A program made the position numbers and the translations under genes. This document shows, in pieces, positions 13,799 through 21,190 of a stretch of DNA of 36,931 bases (its first letter is position 1; each line of letters starts with the position of its first letter). Source of the stretch: Lachnospiraceae bacterium (lineage in GTDB: Bacteria; Bacillota; Clostridia; Lachnospirales; Lachnospiraceae); NCBI GenBank assembly GCA_016282745.1, contig JAEELL010000030.1:1-36931 (forward strand). Direction: 5' to 3'. The notes under the pieces were generated by a model. The model did no database searches and was not told the origin of the DNA. It was given only the letters and a program-made list of their open reading frames with translations.

Positions 13799-15562
13799 AT
13801 GACGAAAAAGACTCACAATTTCAGTCTTAGGAAAGCCATTACCAGAAAACGGATGACTATCTTTTCGGTGGTGCTGTTTTTAGTGTCAGTATGTTTTCTT
13901 ATTTACTATCTGGGAATTCAGCCGTACTGTTCAAGAAAAGTTACGGACAAATATAGAAATATGTACTACTCTGCTGATTCGGGCTTTTTAAATCCTTCTA
14001 AACTGTTATCCGAAGGTGACGCCAATAATTTGGTACCACCTCTTCTCTCTAATAGTTACATTTATGGGGCATCAGCAGATAGTGTGGCAACGGAAGCAGA
14101 AACCCGGTTCAATGTTTCACTGGATGATACTGCCACCAAGGGAACTGTTGATTCTAAGGGAATGCTTCTTAAATTTGCAAGACTTTATGAATTTAATTCC
14201 GATATCAGGGGGTGGCTACACATTGACGGAACAGGTGTTGACTATCCTGTTTTGCAGGCAACCGGAGGAACCAACTTTTATCTAACCCATAATTTTGAGG
14301 GAAATAAAGACAAGAACGGAAGTCTCTATATAGACGGCAACACTCATTTAAGTGCCAAAAACCTTGTTATTCACGGACATAATATGAAAAGCACAGGCAT
14401 GATGTTTCACGAGTTGGAGAAATATAATAGCGTCAGTTATTACCTTGAGCATCCCTACTTTACTTTTGATTCACTGTACGAGGAATCAAAGTGGGCCATT
14501 ATATCTGTCATGAAAGTTCCGGGAGACTTTTCTTCTGCCGGTTCATTTAACTATATTAAGAGTAATTTTAACAGTTCCGATGAGTATCTTAATTTTCTTT
14601 ATGAAGTTAAAATGCGATCTATTTACAACATACCCGTTACTGTAAATGAGTATGATTCGCTTGTCATGCTCTCAACCTGCTCCTATGAGCTTGATAACTA
14701 CAGAACGGTTATCGTCGCAAGAAAATTGAGAAAGAAAGAAAAAATAAGCAAGATATCAGCGCAGACAAAACTTCTCACAATCAACAATTCACCTCTCTAT
14801 TCAGATGACTGGTACCGCAAATATGGTGGAAAGGCTCCTGTTAAAACTACATTTATGGACGCCTTCTCTTTTGGCGAGATAAACTGGTATGACGGCACAG
14901 TAGAACCGATAACCCCACTTAACAACTATGTCATGGCAGAATGTGAAATCAACAATATTTCTGAATCATCCGATAATCAAACTAATACTGGCAAAACTCA
15001 GTCTGACAAAACAAAAAACACCGACAAAAAAAAGTCAGATTCTTCAAAAAAATCAAATTCATCTGACAAATCATTGGAAACAATCAAGGCTTACTTATTA
15101 TATAAAATCAAATCAAAGGATTCTGTGTCATTTGCGGGAGTCCTGACCTCAGACAAGTCTGTGGAGGTTCTCTCTCTTATGAATACAAAAGACAATTTTA
15201 ATACATACACAGACAGCAAACTGAATGTTAAGAAAATCAAAGAACTGATTATTCCGGATTTTATTTCAGTTGGAAACCGCGAATTCAAAGTAAGCGGAAT
15301 TGAAGATGATGCCTTTTTTCCCCTGACCGGTCTTACTTCCGTAAAAACAGGCAATAATACTGTCGCAATTCCTGACAAGGCTTTTACTAACTGTAGCAAG
15401 CTGACAGATGTTGTTATCGGAAAGAGTACTGAAGTCATTGGCAAAAAAGCCTTCTTTGGATTAAACAAAATAGAAAAAATAAAGATTAAATCGGACAAGA
15501 TAAAAAAAATCGGGGAAAAAGCTTTCCCCGATAAAAAGAAATCAAAGTATAAAATTAAATGA
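13799..15562 (+). CDS. srtB: Class B sortase with C-terminal BspA-type leucine-rich repeats
   Basis: 587-residue membrane-anchored transpeptidase predicted to join surface proteins to the cell wall. TM helix about 19-40. Residues 125-312 form a class B sortase domain: NSDIRGWLHIDGTGVDYPVLQ-type opening, YLTHNF, HGHNM with catalytic His194, LSTC with catalytic Cys294, and YRTVIVARKL with Arg302 as the probable third residue. A Ser/Lys-rich linker (388-425) leads to residues 480-587, which read as BspA-like LRR_5 repeats (IPDKAFTNCSKLTDVVIGKSTEVIGKKAF). Such repeats are usual on sortase substrates and unusual on sortases. Start at 13799 is set by AGAAAGGAGG just upstream; an in-frame ATG at 13676 lacks one. 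It is divergent from the APATG-tailed 291-aa protein, its obvious candidate substrate. Confidence 0.85.
   Translation: MTKKTHNFSLRKAITRKRMTIFSVVLFLVSVCFLIYYLGIQPYCSRKVTDKYRNMYYSADSGFLNPSKLLSEGDANNLVPPLLSNSYIYGASADSVATEAETRFNVSLDDTATKGTVDSKGMLLKFARLYEFNSDIRGWLHIDGTGVDYPVLQATGGTNFYLTHNFEGNKDKNGSLYIDGNTHLSAKNLVIHGHNMKSTGMMFHELEKYNSVSYYLEHPYFTFDSLYEESKWAIISVMKVPGDFSSAGSFNYIKSNFNSSDEYLNFLYEVKMRSIYNIPVTVNEYDSLVMLSTCSYELDNYRTVIVARKLRKKEKISKISAQTKLLTINNSPLYSDDWYRKYGGKAPVKTTFMDAFSFGEINWYDGTVEPITPLNNYVMAECEINNISESSDNQTNTGKTQSDKTKNTDKKKSDSSKKSNSSDKSLETIKAYLLYKIKSKDSVSFAGVLTSDKSVEVLSLMNTKDNFNTYTDSKLNVKKIKELIIPDFISVGNREFKVSGIEDDAFFPLTGLTSVKTGNNTVAIPDKAFTNCSKLTDVVIGKSTEVIGKKAFFGLNKIEKIKIKSDKIKKIGEKAFPDKKKSKYKIK
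15502..15530 (-). terminator. Minus-strand terminator inside the 3' end of the sortase gene
   Basis: CGGGGAAA (15511-15518) pairs with TTTCCCCG (15523-15530), and on the minus strand the stem is followed by ATTTTTTTTA. It would stop minus-strand transcription from the toxin relic before it reads through the sortase gene. Confidence 0.65.
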
Positions 15563-15659
15563 TTTAACTCTTCATGATTTGTACATTATATTTAGAGTGT
15601 GTGAGACGCTTACTATTCAACTTCTATTCCGTTTTCATTTTTTTCTCCTTTTGAACTAT

Positions 15660-16134
15660 TTATCTGCGGATTCGAGCTGGCATATTTTCTCCCATAAAGC
15701 GTCTTGCATCGTTTAAATACTCTTCTGGATCAGAATATCCATGTTTATTTGCATGACCCTCCAACGTACTATTTCCTTCCCGTAAAATCTAAATCTTGAT
15801 TTCTATTCCCCTTATACTGTTGCCCTTTATAAACATCTGTATATCCTCCATTTTCAACATTCGGATCAGTGTCCGGCTTCATATCTGGGTCTACGTCAGG
15901 TTTTACATCTGGAGTCTTTATCGCCTTTCCGCCCCATTTTTTTGTGATAAACTGATAGAATCTTGATTCATCATAGTTTACTTTTCCGGCTACTGATGAT
16001 ATCAAATGCGGCATTGCAACTTTGAAAATCAGTAATATCACTCCAGCTTCCAATGCTTTCAGCAATATTTCCTGACCGTTTTCAACACTTGAAATCTGGC
16101 ACAACACTAGAACAAAAGATAAAATTCTCTTCAT
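15660..16134 (-). pseudogene. Frameshifted small secreted polymorphic toxin relic
   Basis: From an ATG at 16134 (preceded by TGGAG) the frame gives a hydrophobic N-terminus (MKRILSFVLVLCQISS), a second hydrophobic stretch, an Asp/Pro repeat (PDVKPDVDPDMKPDTDPN) and DLDFTGRK before a TAG at 15769. One frame over, the sequence continues at once as STLEGHANKHGYSDPEEYLN, then DARRFMGENMPARIRR to a TAA at 15660-15662. GHxxKHG...EEYL...A is the signature of a BECR-type (barnase/EndoU/colicin-like) RNase toxin tip, so a single-base indel has split one gene. Just downstream an AAAGGAG plus ATG (about 15640) opens only four codons, apparently the stub of a lost immunity gene. Toxin subfamily not determined. 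Confidence 0.6.
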
Positions 16135-16148
16135 TTTTTCTCCAATCT

Positions 16149-16418
16149 TCAATTAAGTCCTTCCTGCTTTTCCACCTCTGCAACCCACTCTTCAACTATT
16201 ACAGGAACATCTTTATCATATACTTCTGCAACATCTTCATAATCATATTCTGCATCAAATGACTCTGTCTGTACATTATAAATCAATTTTATTACATGTG
16301 GGCATTCTGAATCATACGCTTTACAAATGTCAATAATATTCTCGATATCTTCTATGCCACAATCAGAAAACTCCTCTGCCATATATTCCAATGCCTCACT
16401 CTCACTATCAAAATACAA
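16149..16418 (-). CDS. Small acidic protein, possibly an orphan immunity-like gene (5' end uncertain)
   Basis: Up to 89 residues, strongly acidic (ALEYMAEEFSDCGIEDIENI ... AEYDYEDVAEVYDKDVPVI), with no TM or signal segment. It opens only 14 bases after the ohrR stop. The first possible start is TTG with no ribosome site, and the frame continues upstream for just six codons to a stop, so the gene may be 5'-truncated or rely on coupling to ohrR. Its stop lies 15 bases before the ATG of the frameshifted toxin relic. Acidity and position suggest an immunity protein, but immunity genes usually follow the toxin, so this is a guess. Confidence 0.4.
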   Translation of the reverse strand: MYFDSESEALEYMAEEFSDCGIEDIENIIDICKAYDSECPHVIKLIYNVQTESFDAEYDYEDVAEVYDKDVPVIVEEWVAEVEKQEGLN

Positions 16419-16432
16419 ATTTGTGTTTGTTT

Positions 16433-16864
16433 CTACTCATCACTAAGCAACTTATATAATAACTTATACAGTGTCTCTGCTTCTTTTGCCGATAATTTGG
16501 AGTGCTTTGTCATCTCACAGGGAATTGATACTGCTTCTTCCTTTAGTTTTTCTCCATTATCTGTTATGCGTACAATGAGATTTCTCTCGTCCTGCTTTGA
16601 ACGCTCTCTTGTTATAAAACCTTTTGCCTCTAACTTCTTGAGCAGCGGAGTGAGTGTTCCCGAATCAAGTAACAGTTTCTCTCCAAGTTCTTTGACATTT
16701 ATCTCTTTTTCTTCCCACATAACCATCATGGTAATGTACTGTGTATATGTCAGATCTATCTTATCAAGATAAGGTTTGTACTTCTTGATTATTTCTCTTG
16801 AGCAGGCGTACATAGGAAAGCATATTTGATTTTCTAACTTCAGTGCATCGTATTTATCACTCAT
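16433..16864 (-). CDS. ohrR: OhrR-type MarR-family organic peroxide sensor/repressor
   Basis: 143-residue winged-helix MarR protein that represses its targets until a reactive cysteine is oxidised. From the chosen ATG (AAGAGG a few bases upstream) the sequence LKLENQICFPMYACSREI puts a cysteine at position 15, exactly where Bacillus OhrR has its sensing Cys15. The DNA-binding region follows (MWEEKEINVKELGEKLLLDSGTLTPLLKKLEAKGFITRE, the wing at ERSKQDERNLIVRIT). An upstream in-frame ATG at 16891 would push the cysteine to position 24 and lacks a ribosome site. It is the third minus-strand gene after gpx and the TSCPD gene. The OhrR-like box at the gpx promoter indicates it controls this group. 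Confidence 0.85.
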   Translation of the reverse strand: MSDKYDALKLENQICFPMYACSREIIKKYKPYLDKIDLTYTQYITMMVMWEEKEINVKELGEKLLLDSGTLTPLLKKLEAKGFITRERSKQDERNLIVRITDNGEKLKEEAVSIPCEMTKHSKLSAKEAETLYKLLYKLLSDE

Positions 16865-16892
16865 ATTCGCCTCTTTTCCTGTTATTCGCAAA

Positions 16893-16941
16893 TTGCCATG
16901 TCAACCGGCATAGCATGATACTATCCCGACAGGCGTGGCAA
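16893..16941 (-). terminator. Imperfect hairpin between the TSCPD gene and ohrR
   Basis: TTGCCATG (16893-16900) and CGTGGCAA (16934-16941) begin an interrupted inverted repeat that continues through GG/CC and ATAG/CTAT blocks. It has no strong T-run, so partial termination or mRNA processing between the two genes is as likely as a full terminator. Confidence 0.4.
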
Positions 16942-16966
16942 CTTCAAATTCCAAATTAACTTTTAA

Positions 16967-17218
16967 TTACTGTTCCTCATATGCTGCTCTTACAGCCTTT
17001 GCAAGCTGATCAGCACATGATGTAGGTCTTCCGGCACAAGTATTTCCCAATAATTTTTCTTCTATCTGTTCAACTGTCCAACCGTCTACAAGTTTGGATA
17101 TCGCCTTAAGGTTTCCGTTACATCCACCCATAAACGAAATATTTGTAATCTTATCTCCATCTATATCAAAACTTATAAGCTGTGCACATGTTCCCCGTGT
17201 TTTGTAGTCGCATCTCAT
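16967..17218 (-). CDS. TSCPD-domain protein (TIGR03905-like)
   Basis: 83-residue Cys-rich soluble protein. The sequence (TRGTCAQLISFDIDGDKI, ISFMGGCNGNLKAISKLVDG, GNTCAGRPTSCADQLAKAVR) matches the TSCPD domain, a small Cys-containing module otherwise found at the end of some ribonucleotide reductases; standalone versions are common in Clostridia with unknown function. The three conserved Cys positions are visible (CAQL, GGCNGN, TSCADQL). The ATG overlaps the gpx stop in an ATGA junction, so it is translationally coupled to the peroxidase and probably shares its redox response. Confidence 0.85.
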   Translation of the reverse strand: MRCDYKTRGTCAQLISFDIDGDKITNISFMGGCNGNLKAISKLVDGWTVEQIEEKLLGNTCAGRPTSCADQLAKAVRAAYEEQ

Positions 17219-17760
17219 TTTAATGTCTCCTTTATCTTTTCTTTTACTTTCTTAAGATCCATTGTCGGCTCAAATCTTGCAACAATCTCTCCCTTTTTAT
17301 CAATCAGAATCTTTGTGAAGTTCCACTTGATGTTACCATTATGTTTATAATCCTTATCCATAGTTTTTGCAACCCCTGAAAGCTTAATTCCTCCCGGTGT
17401 AAGCCCAAAACCATCAAATTTTGTATTTTCAGTTATCCATTTGTACAAAGGAATGGCATTCTCACCGTTAACATCCACTTTTGAAAACTGTGGAAATGTA
17501 ATTCCAAATCTTCCTATACAGAAGGAGTTAATCTCCTCGTCACTTCCAGGGGCCTGTCCACCAAACTGATTGCATGGGAAATCAAGAATCTCAAGTCCTT
17601 GCTGGTTAAACTCTGCGTATATATCCTGTAATTCTTTGTACTGAGGTGTAAATCCACAGCCTGTCGCTGTGTTCACTACCAATACAACCTTTCCCTTGTA
17701 ATCGCTTAAATCTACATCTGTTCCTTCCTGAGACTTAACTGTAAAATCGTACAAACTCAT
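17215..17760 (-). CDS. Glutathione peroxidase family (thiol) peroxidase
   Basis: 181-residue thioredoxin-fold peroxidase that reduces hydroperoxides in the cytoplasm; bacterial members mostly use thioredoxin rather than glutathione. VVNTATGCGFTPQY places the peroxidatic cysteine at 35 (Cys, not selenocysteine), with the FPCNQFGGQ block supplying the second Cys and conserved Gln, and KWNFTKILID the conserved Trp-Asn. Length is normal for the family. I chose ATG 17760 with AGGAGG 8 bases upstream; a TTG two codons earlier is also possible. It leads the peroxide-response group (peroxidase, TSCPD protein, OhrR) from a promoter that carries an OhrR-like operator. Confidence 0.92.
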   Translation of the reverse strand: MSLYDFTVKSQEGTDVDLSDYKGKVVLVVNTATGCGFTPQYKELQDIYAEFNQQGLEILDFPCNQFGGQAPGSDEEINSFCIGRFGITFPQFSKVDVNGENAIPLYKWITENTKFDGFGLTPGGIKLSGVAKTMDKDYKHNGNIKWNFTKILIDKKGEIVARFEPTMDLKKVKEKIKETLK

Positions 17761-17856
17761 CTTCAAATCCTCCTGTTTTTTCCTTTTTCCGGTTAATTAG
17801 TGTCAAACTGGTTGTTTTTCCCTTTGTAGTGTTATTTGCCATTTTGGTTTTGTTTG

Positions 17857-17882
17857 ATTCAATTGTATGCAATTTAATTGTG
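17857..17882 (-). promoter_or_regulatory. OhrR operator overlapping the gpx promoter
   Basis: On the minus strand CACAATTAAATTG is followed by CATACAATTGAAT, i.e. two adjacent ACAATT-type inverted repeats. This closely resembles the known Bacillus OhrR box built on TACAATT/AATTGTA. It covers the spacer and the -10 box, as expected for a repressor site, and the ohrR gene is two genes downstream. Confidence 0.8.
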
Positions 17883-17890
17883 ATTGTCAA
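17862..17890 (-). promoter_or_regulatory. Sigma-A promoter of gpx
   Basis: Minus strand TTGACA (17890-17885), 17-bp spacer, TACAAT (17867-17862), about 100 bp upstream of the gpx ATG. The rest of 17761-18066 contains the operator and a terminator for the next gene. Confidence 0.8.
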
Positions 17891-17933
17891 TGGCGTTTTT
17901 TAATTATTCAAAATTATAGTAACTTTTTTCATA

Positions 17934-17979
17934 AACAAACGGAGCATATGCCAACAATCTCAATGATTATGGCACATGC
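17934..17979 (-). terminator. Terminator of the small discoidin gene
   Basis: GCATATGCCA (17944-17953) pairs with TGGCACATGC (17970-17979; one wobble) around a 16-nt loop. On the minus strand CCGTTTGTTT follows. It is about 90 bp past the stop at 18067. Confidence 0.6.
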
Positions 17980-18066
17980 CCCATTCCTTATTCTTTATTA
18001 TTTATCCATTTTAGATTTTTTCTCTTTTTATATTCCGAAGATCTAATCTTTGATTCTATGCTCGCC

Positions 18067-18690
18067 TTACTTATCATTACTGAATACTTCGATTTCTCCA
18101 ATCTGACCTGAAGCAGCACCTGTATTCTTTGTGATATTGAGTCTTACATATTTTGTCTTTACTTCATCAATATGAATTACAACTGTGTTTCCTGTGTTAG
18201 GGTCAAATTTGTAATCTGCTGACGGAACTATTTCTTTGAAGTTCTCACCGTCATCGCTTACACTTATTGACATTGTCTGTGTTCTCTTTGACCAGATTGC
18301 TGCCGGGTTGATTGAGAGTCTGATTGTATGGATGTTATATGACTCCTTCAAATCACATGTAAGGATTGCCTCCTGTCCTGCCGGACCTTCCCAATATGAA
18401 GTTCCCTCTGCAGTTCCGTCATTTGCATATGTTGCCGGGTAAACATCTGTATATCCGTTTGCCTCGCAGTGACCTTTTCTTGCAACATTAGTTCCATCTA
18501 TATCTTCCGGAACATATTCAGCTATGGTAAATCTTTCATTTTCCATTGCCTCTTTCTGATCAGGCGCAGTCACTACCTGAAGATTCTTATCATTTACTTT
18601 TGCATCCTTACTGCCGGCTGCCACAAAGCAGTTGATACCCAGTGCAAGAACCAATAATATTGCTGCAACTATTATTCCTTTCTTGTTCAT
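18067..18690 (-). CDS. Membrane-anchored discoidin (F5/8 type C) protein
   Basis: 207 residues with an N-terminal hydrophobic segment (about 5-26, GIIVAAILLVLALGINCFVAA) that is an uncleaved anchor or signal peptide; the Cys in INCFVAAG does not make a clean lipobox. Residues 65-205 are one discoidin beta-sandwich (NVARKGHCEANGYTDVYPA, SYWEGPAGQEAILTCDLKES, YNIHTIRLSI, VRLNITKNTG, GQIGEIEVF). Such domains bind carbohydrate, and discoidin modules also occur attached to GH87-type enzymes, which suits a standalone surface binding protein here. It is the last gene of the pgmB / GH28-like / discoidin minus-strand group, 49 bp after the GH28-like gene, with its own GGAAGGAG ribosome site. Confidence 0.78.
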   Translation of the reverse strand: MNKKGIIVAAILLVLALGINCFVAAGSKDAKVNDKNLQVVTAPDQKEAMENERFTIAEYVPEDIDGTNVARKGHCEANGYTDVYPATYANDGTAEGTSYWEGPAGQEAILTCDLKESYNIHTIRLSINPAAIWSKRTQTMSISVSDDGENFKEIVPSADYKFDPNTGNTVVIHIDEVKTKYVRLNITKNTGAASGQIGEIEVFSNDK

Positions 18691-18739
18691 TTATGTCTCC
18701 TTCCTGTATCATCATTCATGATACACTTCTAAAGATAAA

Positions 18740-20314
18740 TTACTTAATTGTAATATCATCTGTTTTGTCATCTACAGTAAATTCTCCATCTTCAAGAGAT
18801 TTGATTTTCTTTCCCTTGATTTCAAGGCCGGTAATGTGAACACCCTTTATGATATGCTCAGCATCGTAACCTTTAATCTTTGATGGAAGACTTTCATTTC
18901 CGTAGAGTACTTTGAATCCGTCGATTGTCACATTTTCAACCTGTCCTCTGTCCATTGTGGTAGACCAGTTTCCGCTGTTTACAATTCCGATATCCATAAG
19001 TTCAGGAGTTCCGTCACCTTTTCCGACTGTGGCCTCCTCAACTACTATATTCTTATAAGAAATATCTTTTACAAGTGCATTGTCTGCATTGTGAATTGAA
19101 AGTACAGGCTTGTGGAAGTTGTGAAGTACTGTGATGTTATTAAATCTTACATTTGAAATCTTTGAGTTTTCTTTGTTTCCCTTGTTTGTCTCATATCCGA
19201 TTTCCATTGACTGTGCAAGATCTGTCCATACCTGAACGTTGTCAAATGATATACCGTCAGTATTTACATCGTAATTCTTTACAACAAGTGAATCATCCCA
19301 TGTTCTTACGAAGCAGTTCTTAACCTGAATGTTGTTACAAGACTGAAGTGTAATTCCGTCACCGTTTGGTCTTGATGAAATAATTTTTACATTTTTGATT
19401 TTTCCTCCGATTGAGTCATATGACTGCAATACCCATGCATTTGGATTGAGTGCAATCACACCCTCAATTGAAAAGTTTGTACAGTTGTCAAACTTGAGCG
19501 GAATCTTTGCCATTCTTCCTTTCCATCCGTTGAATGTTGAGCCGTCGATTATTCCACGTCCCATCACTTTTACGTTCTTCACAAAGTTGGCATTTATAAT
19601 TCCGTGAACTACTGCACCGCCTGAAATGTACAACGTCTGATTGTCTTCAAGCATGATGTTTTCTATGTTCCACTCGCCCGGTCCGATGTAAAGTACGTCT
19701 TCACTGTCAAAATCAGGCAAGTTCTCTTCTATCTCATTTGCAAATATATGCACTGCTCTCTTTACATTGTTGTTGAATTCAACCGTATATGTGTCCGGTG
19801 TATCAACTGTAAATGTAACAGTGTGTTTCTTCTTATTTATCTCCGGCTTTATGCCGTATTTGAGTGGTCTTATTGTCACATAGTTGATGTCTGTCTTTGG
19901 AACTTCAACTATGATTTCCACTGTTCCATCGAAGTCAAAATATGTGATAGGTGTTCTCTCCTGTCCCGGAAGATAGCTGTCCACCCAAGTATGTGTGTTG
20001 TTGACATTTGTGTCATACACATAACTTTCTTTTCCGTTTACCAAAACCTTTGTATCTACGCAGTGCTTGATTTCAAAATCTCTTCCCTCTTCTGTGGCAA
20101 ACTTAAGATCCTCTTCTGTGGCATCTTTAAGAGATTTTGGTCCATCGTATAACACTACTTTTGAATTCTGTATTTCTGAATTCAGTTTCATCTTTTTCAT
20201 TGTTGCCGGCACCTTTATTCCTCCGAGAATTATGCCAACAGTAAAGAAATATATTAATACACACCCTATAACAAACCCAATACGTCCTCCGACTCTCTTT
20301 TTGTTTTCTGACAT
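18740..20314 (-). CDS. Membrane-anchored GH28/GH49-like beta-helix glycosidase
   Basis: 524 residues. An N-terminal TM helix (about 13-33) preceded by KKRVGGR makes this a membrane-tethered extracytoplasmic protein. Residues 75-200 are the beta-sandwich found N-terminal to many clan GH-N enzymes (YFDFDGTVEIIVEV, VTIRPLKYGIKPEI, YTVEFNNNVKRAVHIFAN). Residues 205-500 form the right-handed beta-helix. The active-site region reads SRPNGDGITLQSC (Asp319) and RTWDDSLVVKN (Asp340, Asp341), the Asp-x21-Asp-Asp pattern of inverting GH28/GH49 enzymes. Polygalacturonase activity is not implied: the GH28 NTDG/RIK residues are not all present, and in this locus an alpha-glucan target (GH49 contains dextranase and isopullulanase) is more plausible. 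The start is preceded by GGCAGGAGGAAATAAA. It follows pgmB by 102 bp. Confidence 0.72.
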   Translation of the reverse strand: MSENKKRVGGRIGFVIGCVLIYFFTVGIILGGIKVPATMKKMKLNSEIQNSKVVLYDGPKSLKDATEEDLKFATEEGRDFEIKHCVDTKVLVNGKESYVYDTNVNNTHTWVDSYLPGQERTPITYFDFDGTVEIIVEVPKTDINYVTIRPLKYGIKPEINKKKHTVTFTVDTPDTYTVEFNNNVKRAVHIFANEIEENLPDFDSEDVLYIGPGEWNIENIMLEDNQTLYISGGAVVHGIINANFVKNVKVMGRGIIDGSTFNGWKGRMAKIPLKFDNCTNFSIEGVIALNPNAWVLQSYDSIGGKIKNVKIISSRPNGDGITLQSCNNIQVKNCFVRTWDDSLVVKNYDVNTDGISFDNVQVWTDLAQSMEIGYETNKGNKENSKISNVRFNNITVLHNFHKPVLSIHNADNALVKDISYKNIVVEEATVGKGDGTPELMDIGIVNSGNWSTTMDRGQVENVTIDGFKVLYGNESLPSKIKGYDAEHIIKGVHITGLEIKGKKIKSLEDGEFTVDDKTDDITIK

Positions 20315-20347
20315 TTTATTTCCTCCTGCCTTTGTTTATGTTCCTGA

Positions 20348-20410
20348 CAATTCAAGATTGCCTCTAACTTTTCTGTTATCCGGCAATTCATGATTGCTCT
20401 CTGGCTTTTC
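20348..20410. repeat. Imperfect 36-bp direct repeat between pgmB and the GH28-like gene
   Basis: CAATTCAAGATTGCCTCTAA at 20348 is echoed by CAATTCATGATTGCTCTCTG at 20384. The remaining spacer has only the ribosome site of the GH28-like gene. Confidence 0.5.
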
Positions 20411-20416
20411 AGCTGG

Positions 20417-21061
20417 TTAACACAATATTTCCTCCCAATTATTTACCGTTCCAAGTGTTCTTGAATGATAATCAGCTCCAAGTTCCGCATTGAAAGGTCC
20501 AACTCCTAACGATTTCATTCCGCCTGCCTTTGCGGCTTCAATTCCTGCTTTTGCATCCTCAACAACCAGACATTCATCCGGTACTATGTCAAGTTTCTTT
20601 GCTGCAACCAGAAACACTTCCGGATCCGGCTTTGATTTTGTGACATCGAGTCCACAGCTGATTTTGTCAATATATGGAAGAAGTCCTGTCTTCTCCAAAA
20701 TCAGTGGTGCGTTCTTACTTGCAGAGCCCACTGCAGTTTTGATTCCTCTTTCATTTAACATCTTAAGTGTCTCAAAAGCTCCATCTAACACTGCGCTGTC
20801 ATCGAGATTCTGAAGCATCTCAACATAGTAATTATTCTTTCTGTCTGCAAGTTCTATTTTTTCTTCTTCAGTGTATTGGTTTGTTCCCTTCTCAAGAACA
20901 ACCTCCAGTGATGCCATTCTGCTTACGCCTCTTTGTCTTTCGTTGTCTTCTCTTGTAAAGTTATTTATTCCGAGTTCTTTTGCAAGTCTCTCCCACGCAT
21001 TAAAATGCAATTCATCTGTAGATACAAGAACTCCGTCTAAATCAAATATAACGCCCTTCAT
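20417..21061 (-). CDS. pgmB: Beta-phosphoglucomutase
   Basis: 214-residue HAD-superfamily enzyme converting beta-glucose 1-phosphate to glucose 6-phosphate in the cytoplasm. Residues 7-13 are DLDGVLV (catalytic Asp pair of the HAD motif). RGVSRMASLEVVL in the cap domain matches the beta-PGM substrate loop, SASKNAP supplies the phosphate-binding Ser/Lys region, and VVEDAKAGIEAAKAGG is HAD motif IV. Length is that of the family (~220). Beta-glucose 1-phosphate is exactly the product of inverting GH65 phosphorylases, two of which lie in this window, so the assignment is supported twice. Start preceded by AGGAGAATAATATATT. It is divergent from the lacI-family gene and shares its control region. 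Confidence 0.93.
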   Translation of the reverse strand: MKGVIFDLDGVLVSTDELHFNAWERLAKELGINNFTREDNERQRGVSRMASLEVVLEKGTNQYTEEEKIELADRKNNYYVEMLQNLDDSAVLDGAFETLKMLNERGIKTAVGSASKNAPLILEKTGLLPYIDKISCGLDVTKSKPDPEVFLVAAKKLDIVPDECLVVEDAKAGIEAAKAGGMKSLGVGPFNAELGADYHSRTLGTVNNWEEILC

Positions 21062-21190
21062 AATATATTATTCTCCTGTTATTTTTTATAAAATTACTCG
21101 CTCCTTTTCATTCTTTACGTCATCTTCTACTGACTCTTTTGTGGGTTTTGTCAAAAAACCTTACTTTGCATTTGCTATATGAGCAAAATA

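Noticed and set aside
18740-20314. Polygalacturonase (pectin degradation) as function
   Set aside because: The full GH28 active-site set is not present and no other pectin gene occurs in the window.
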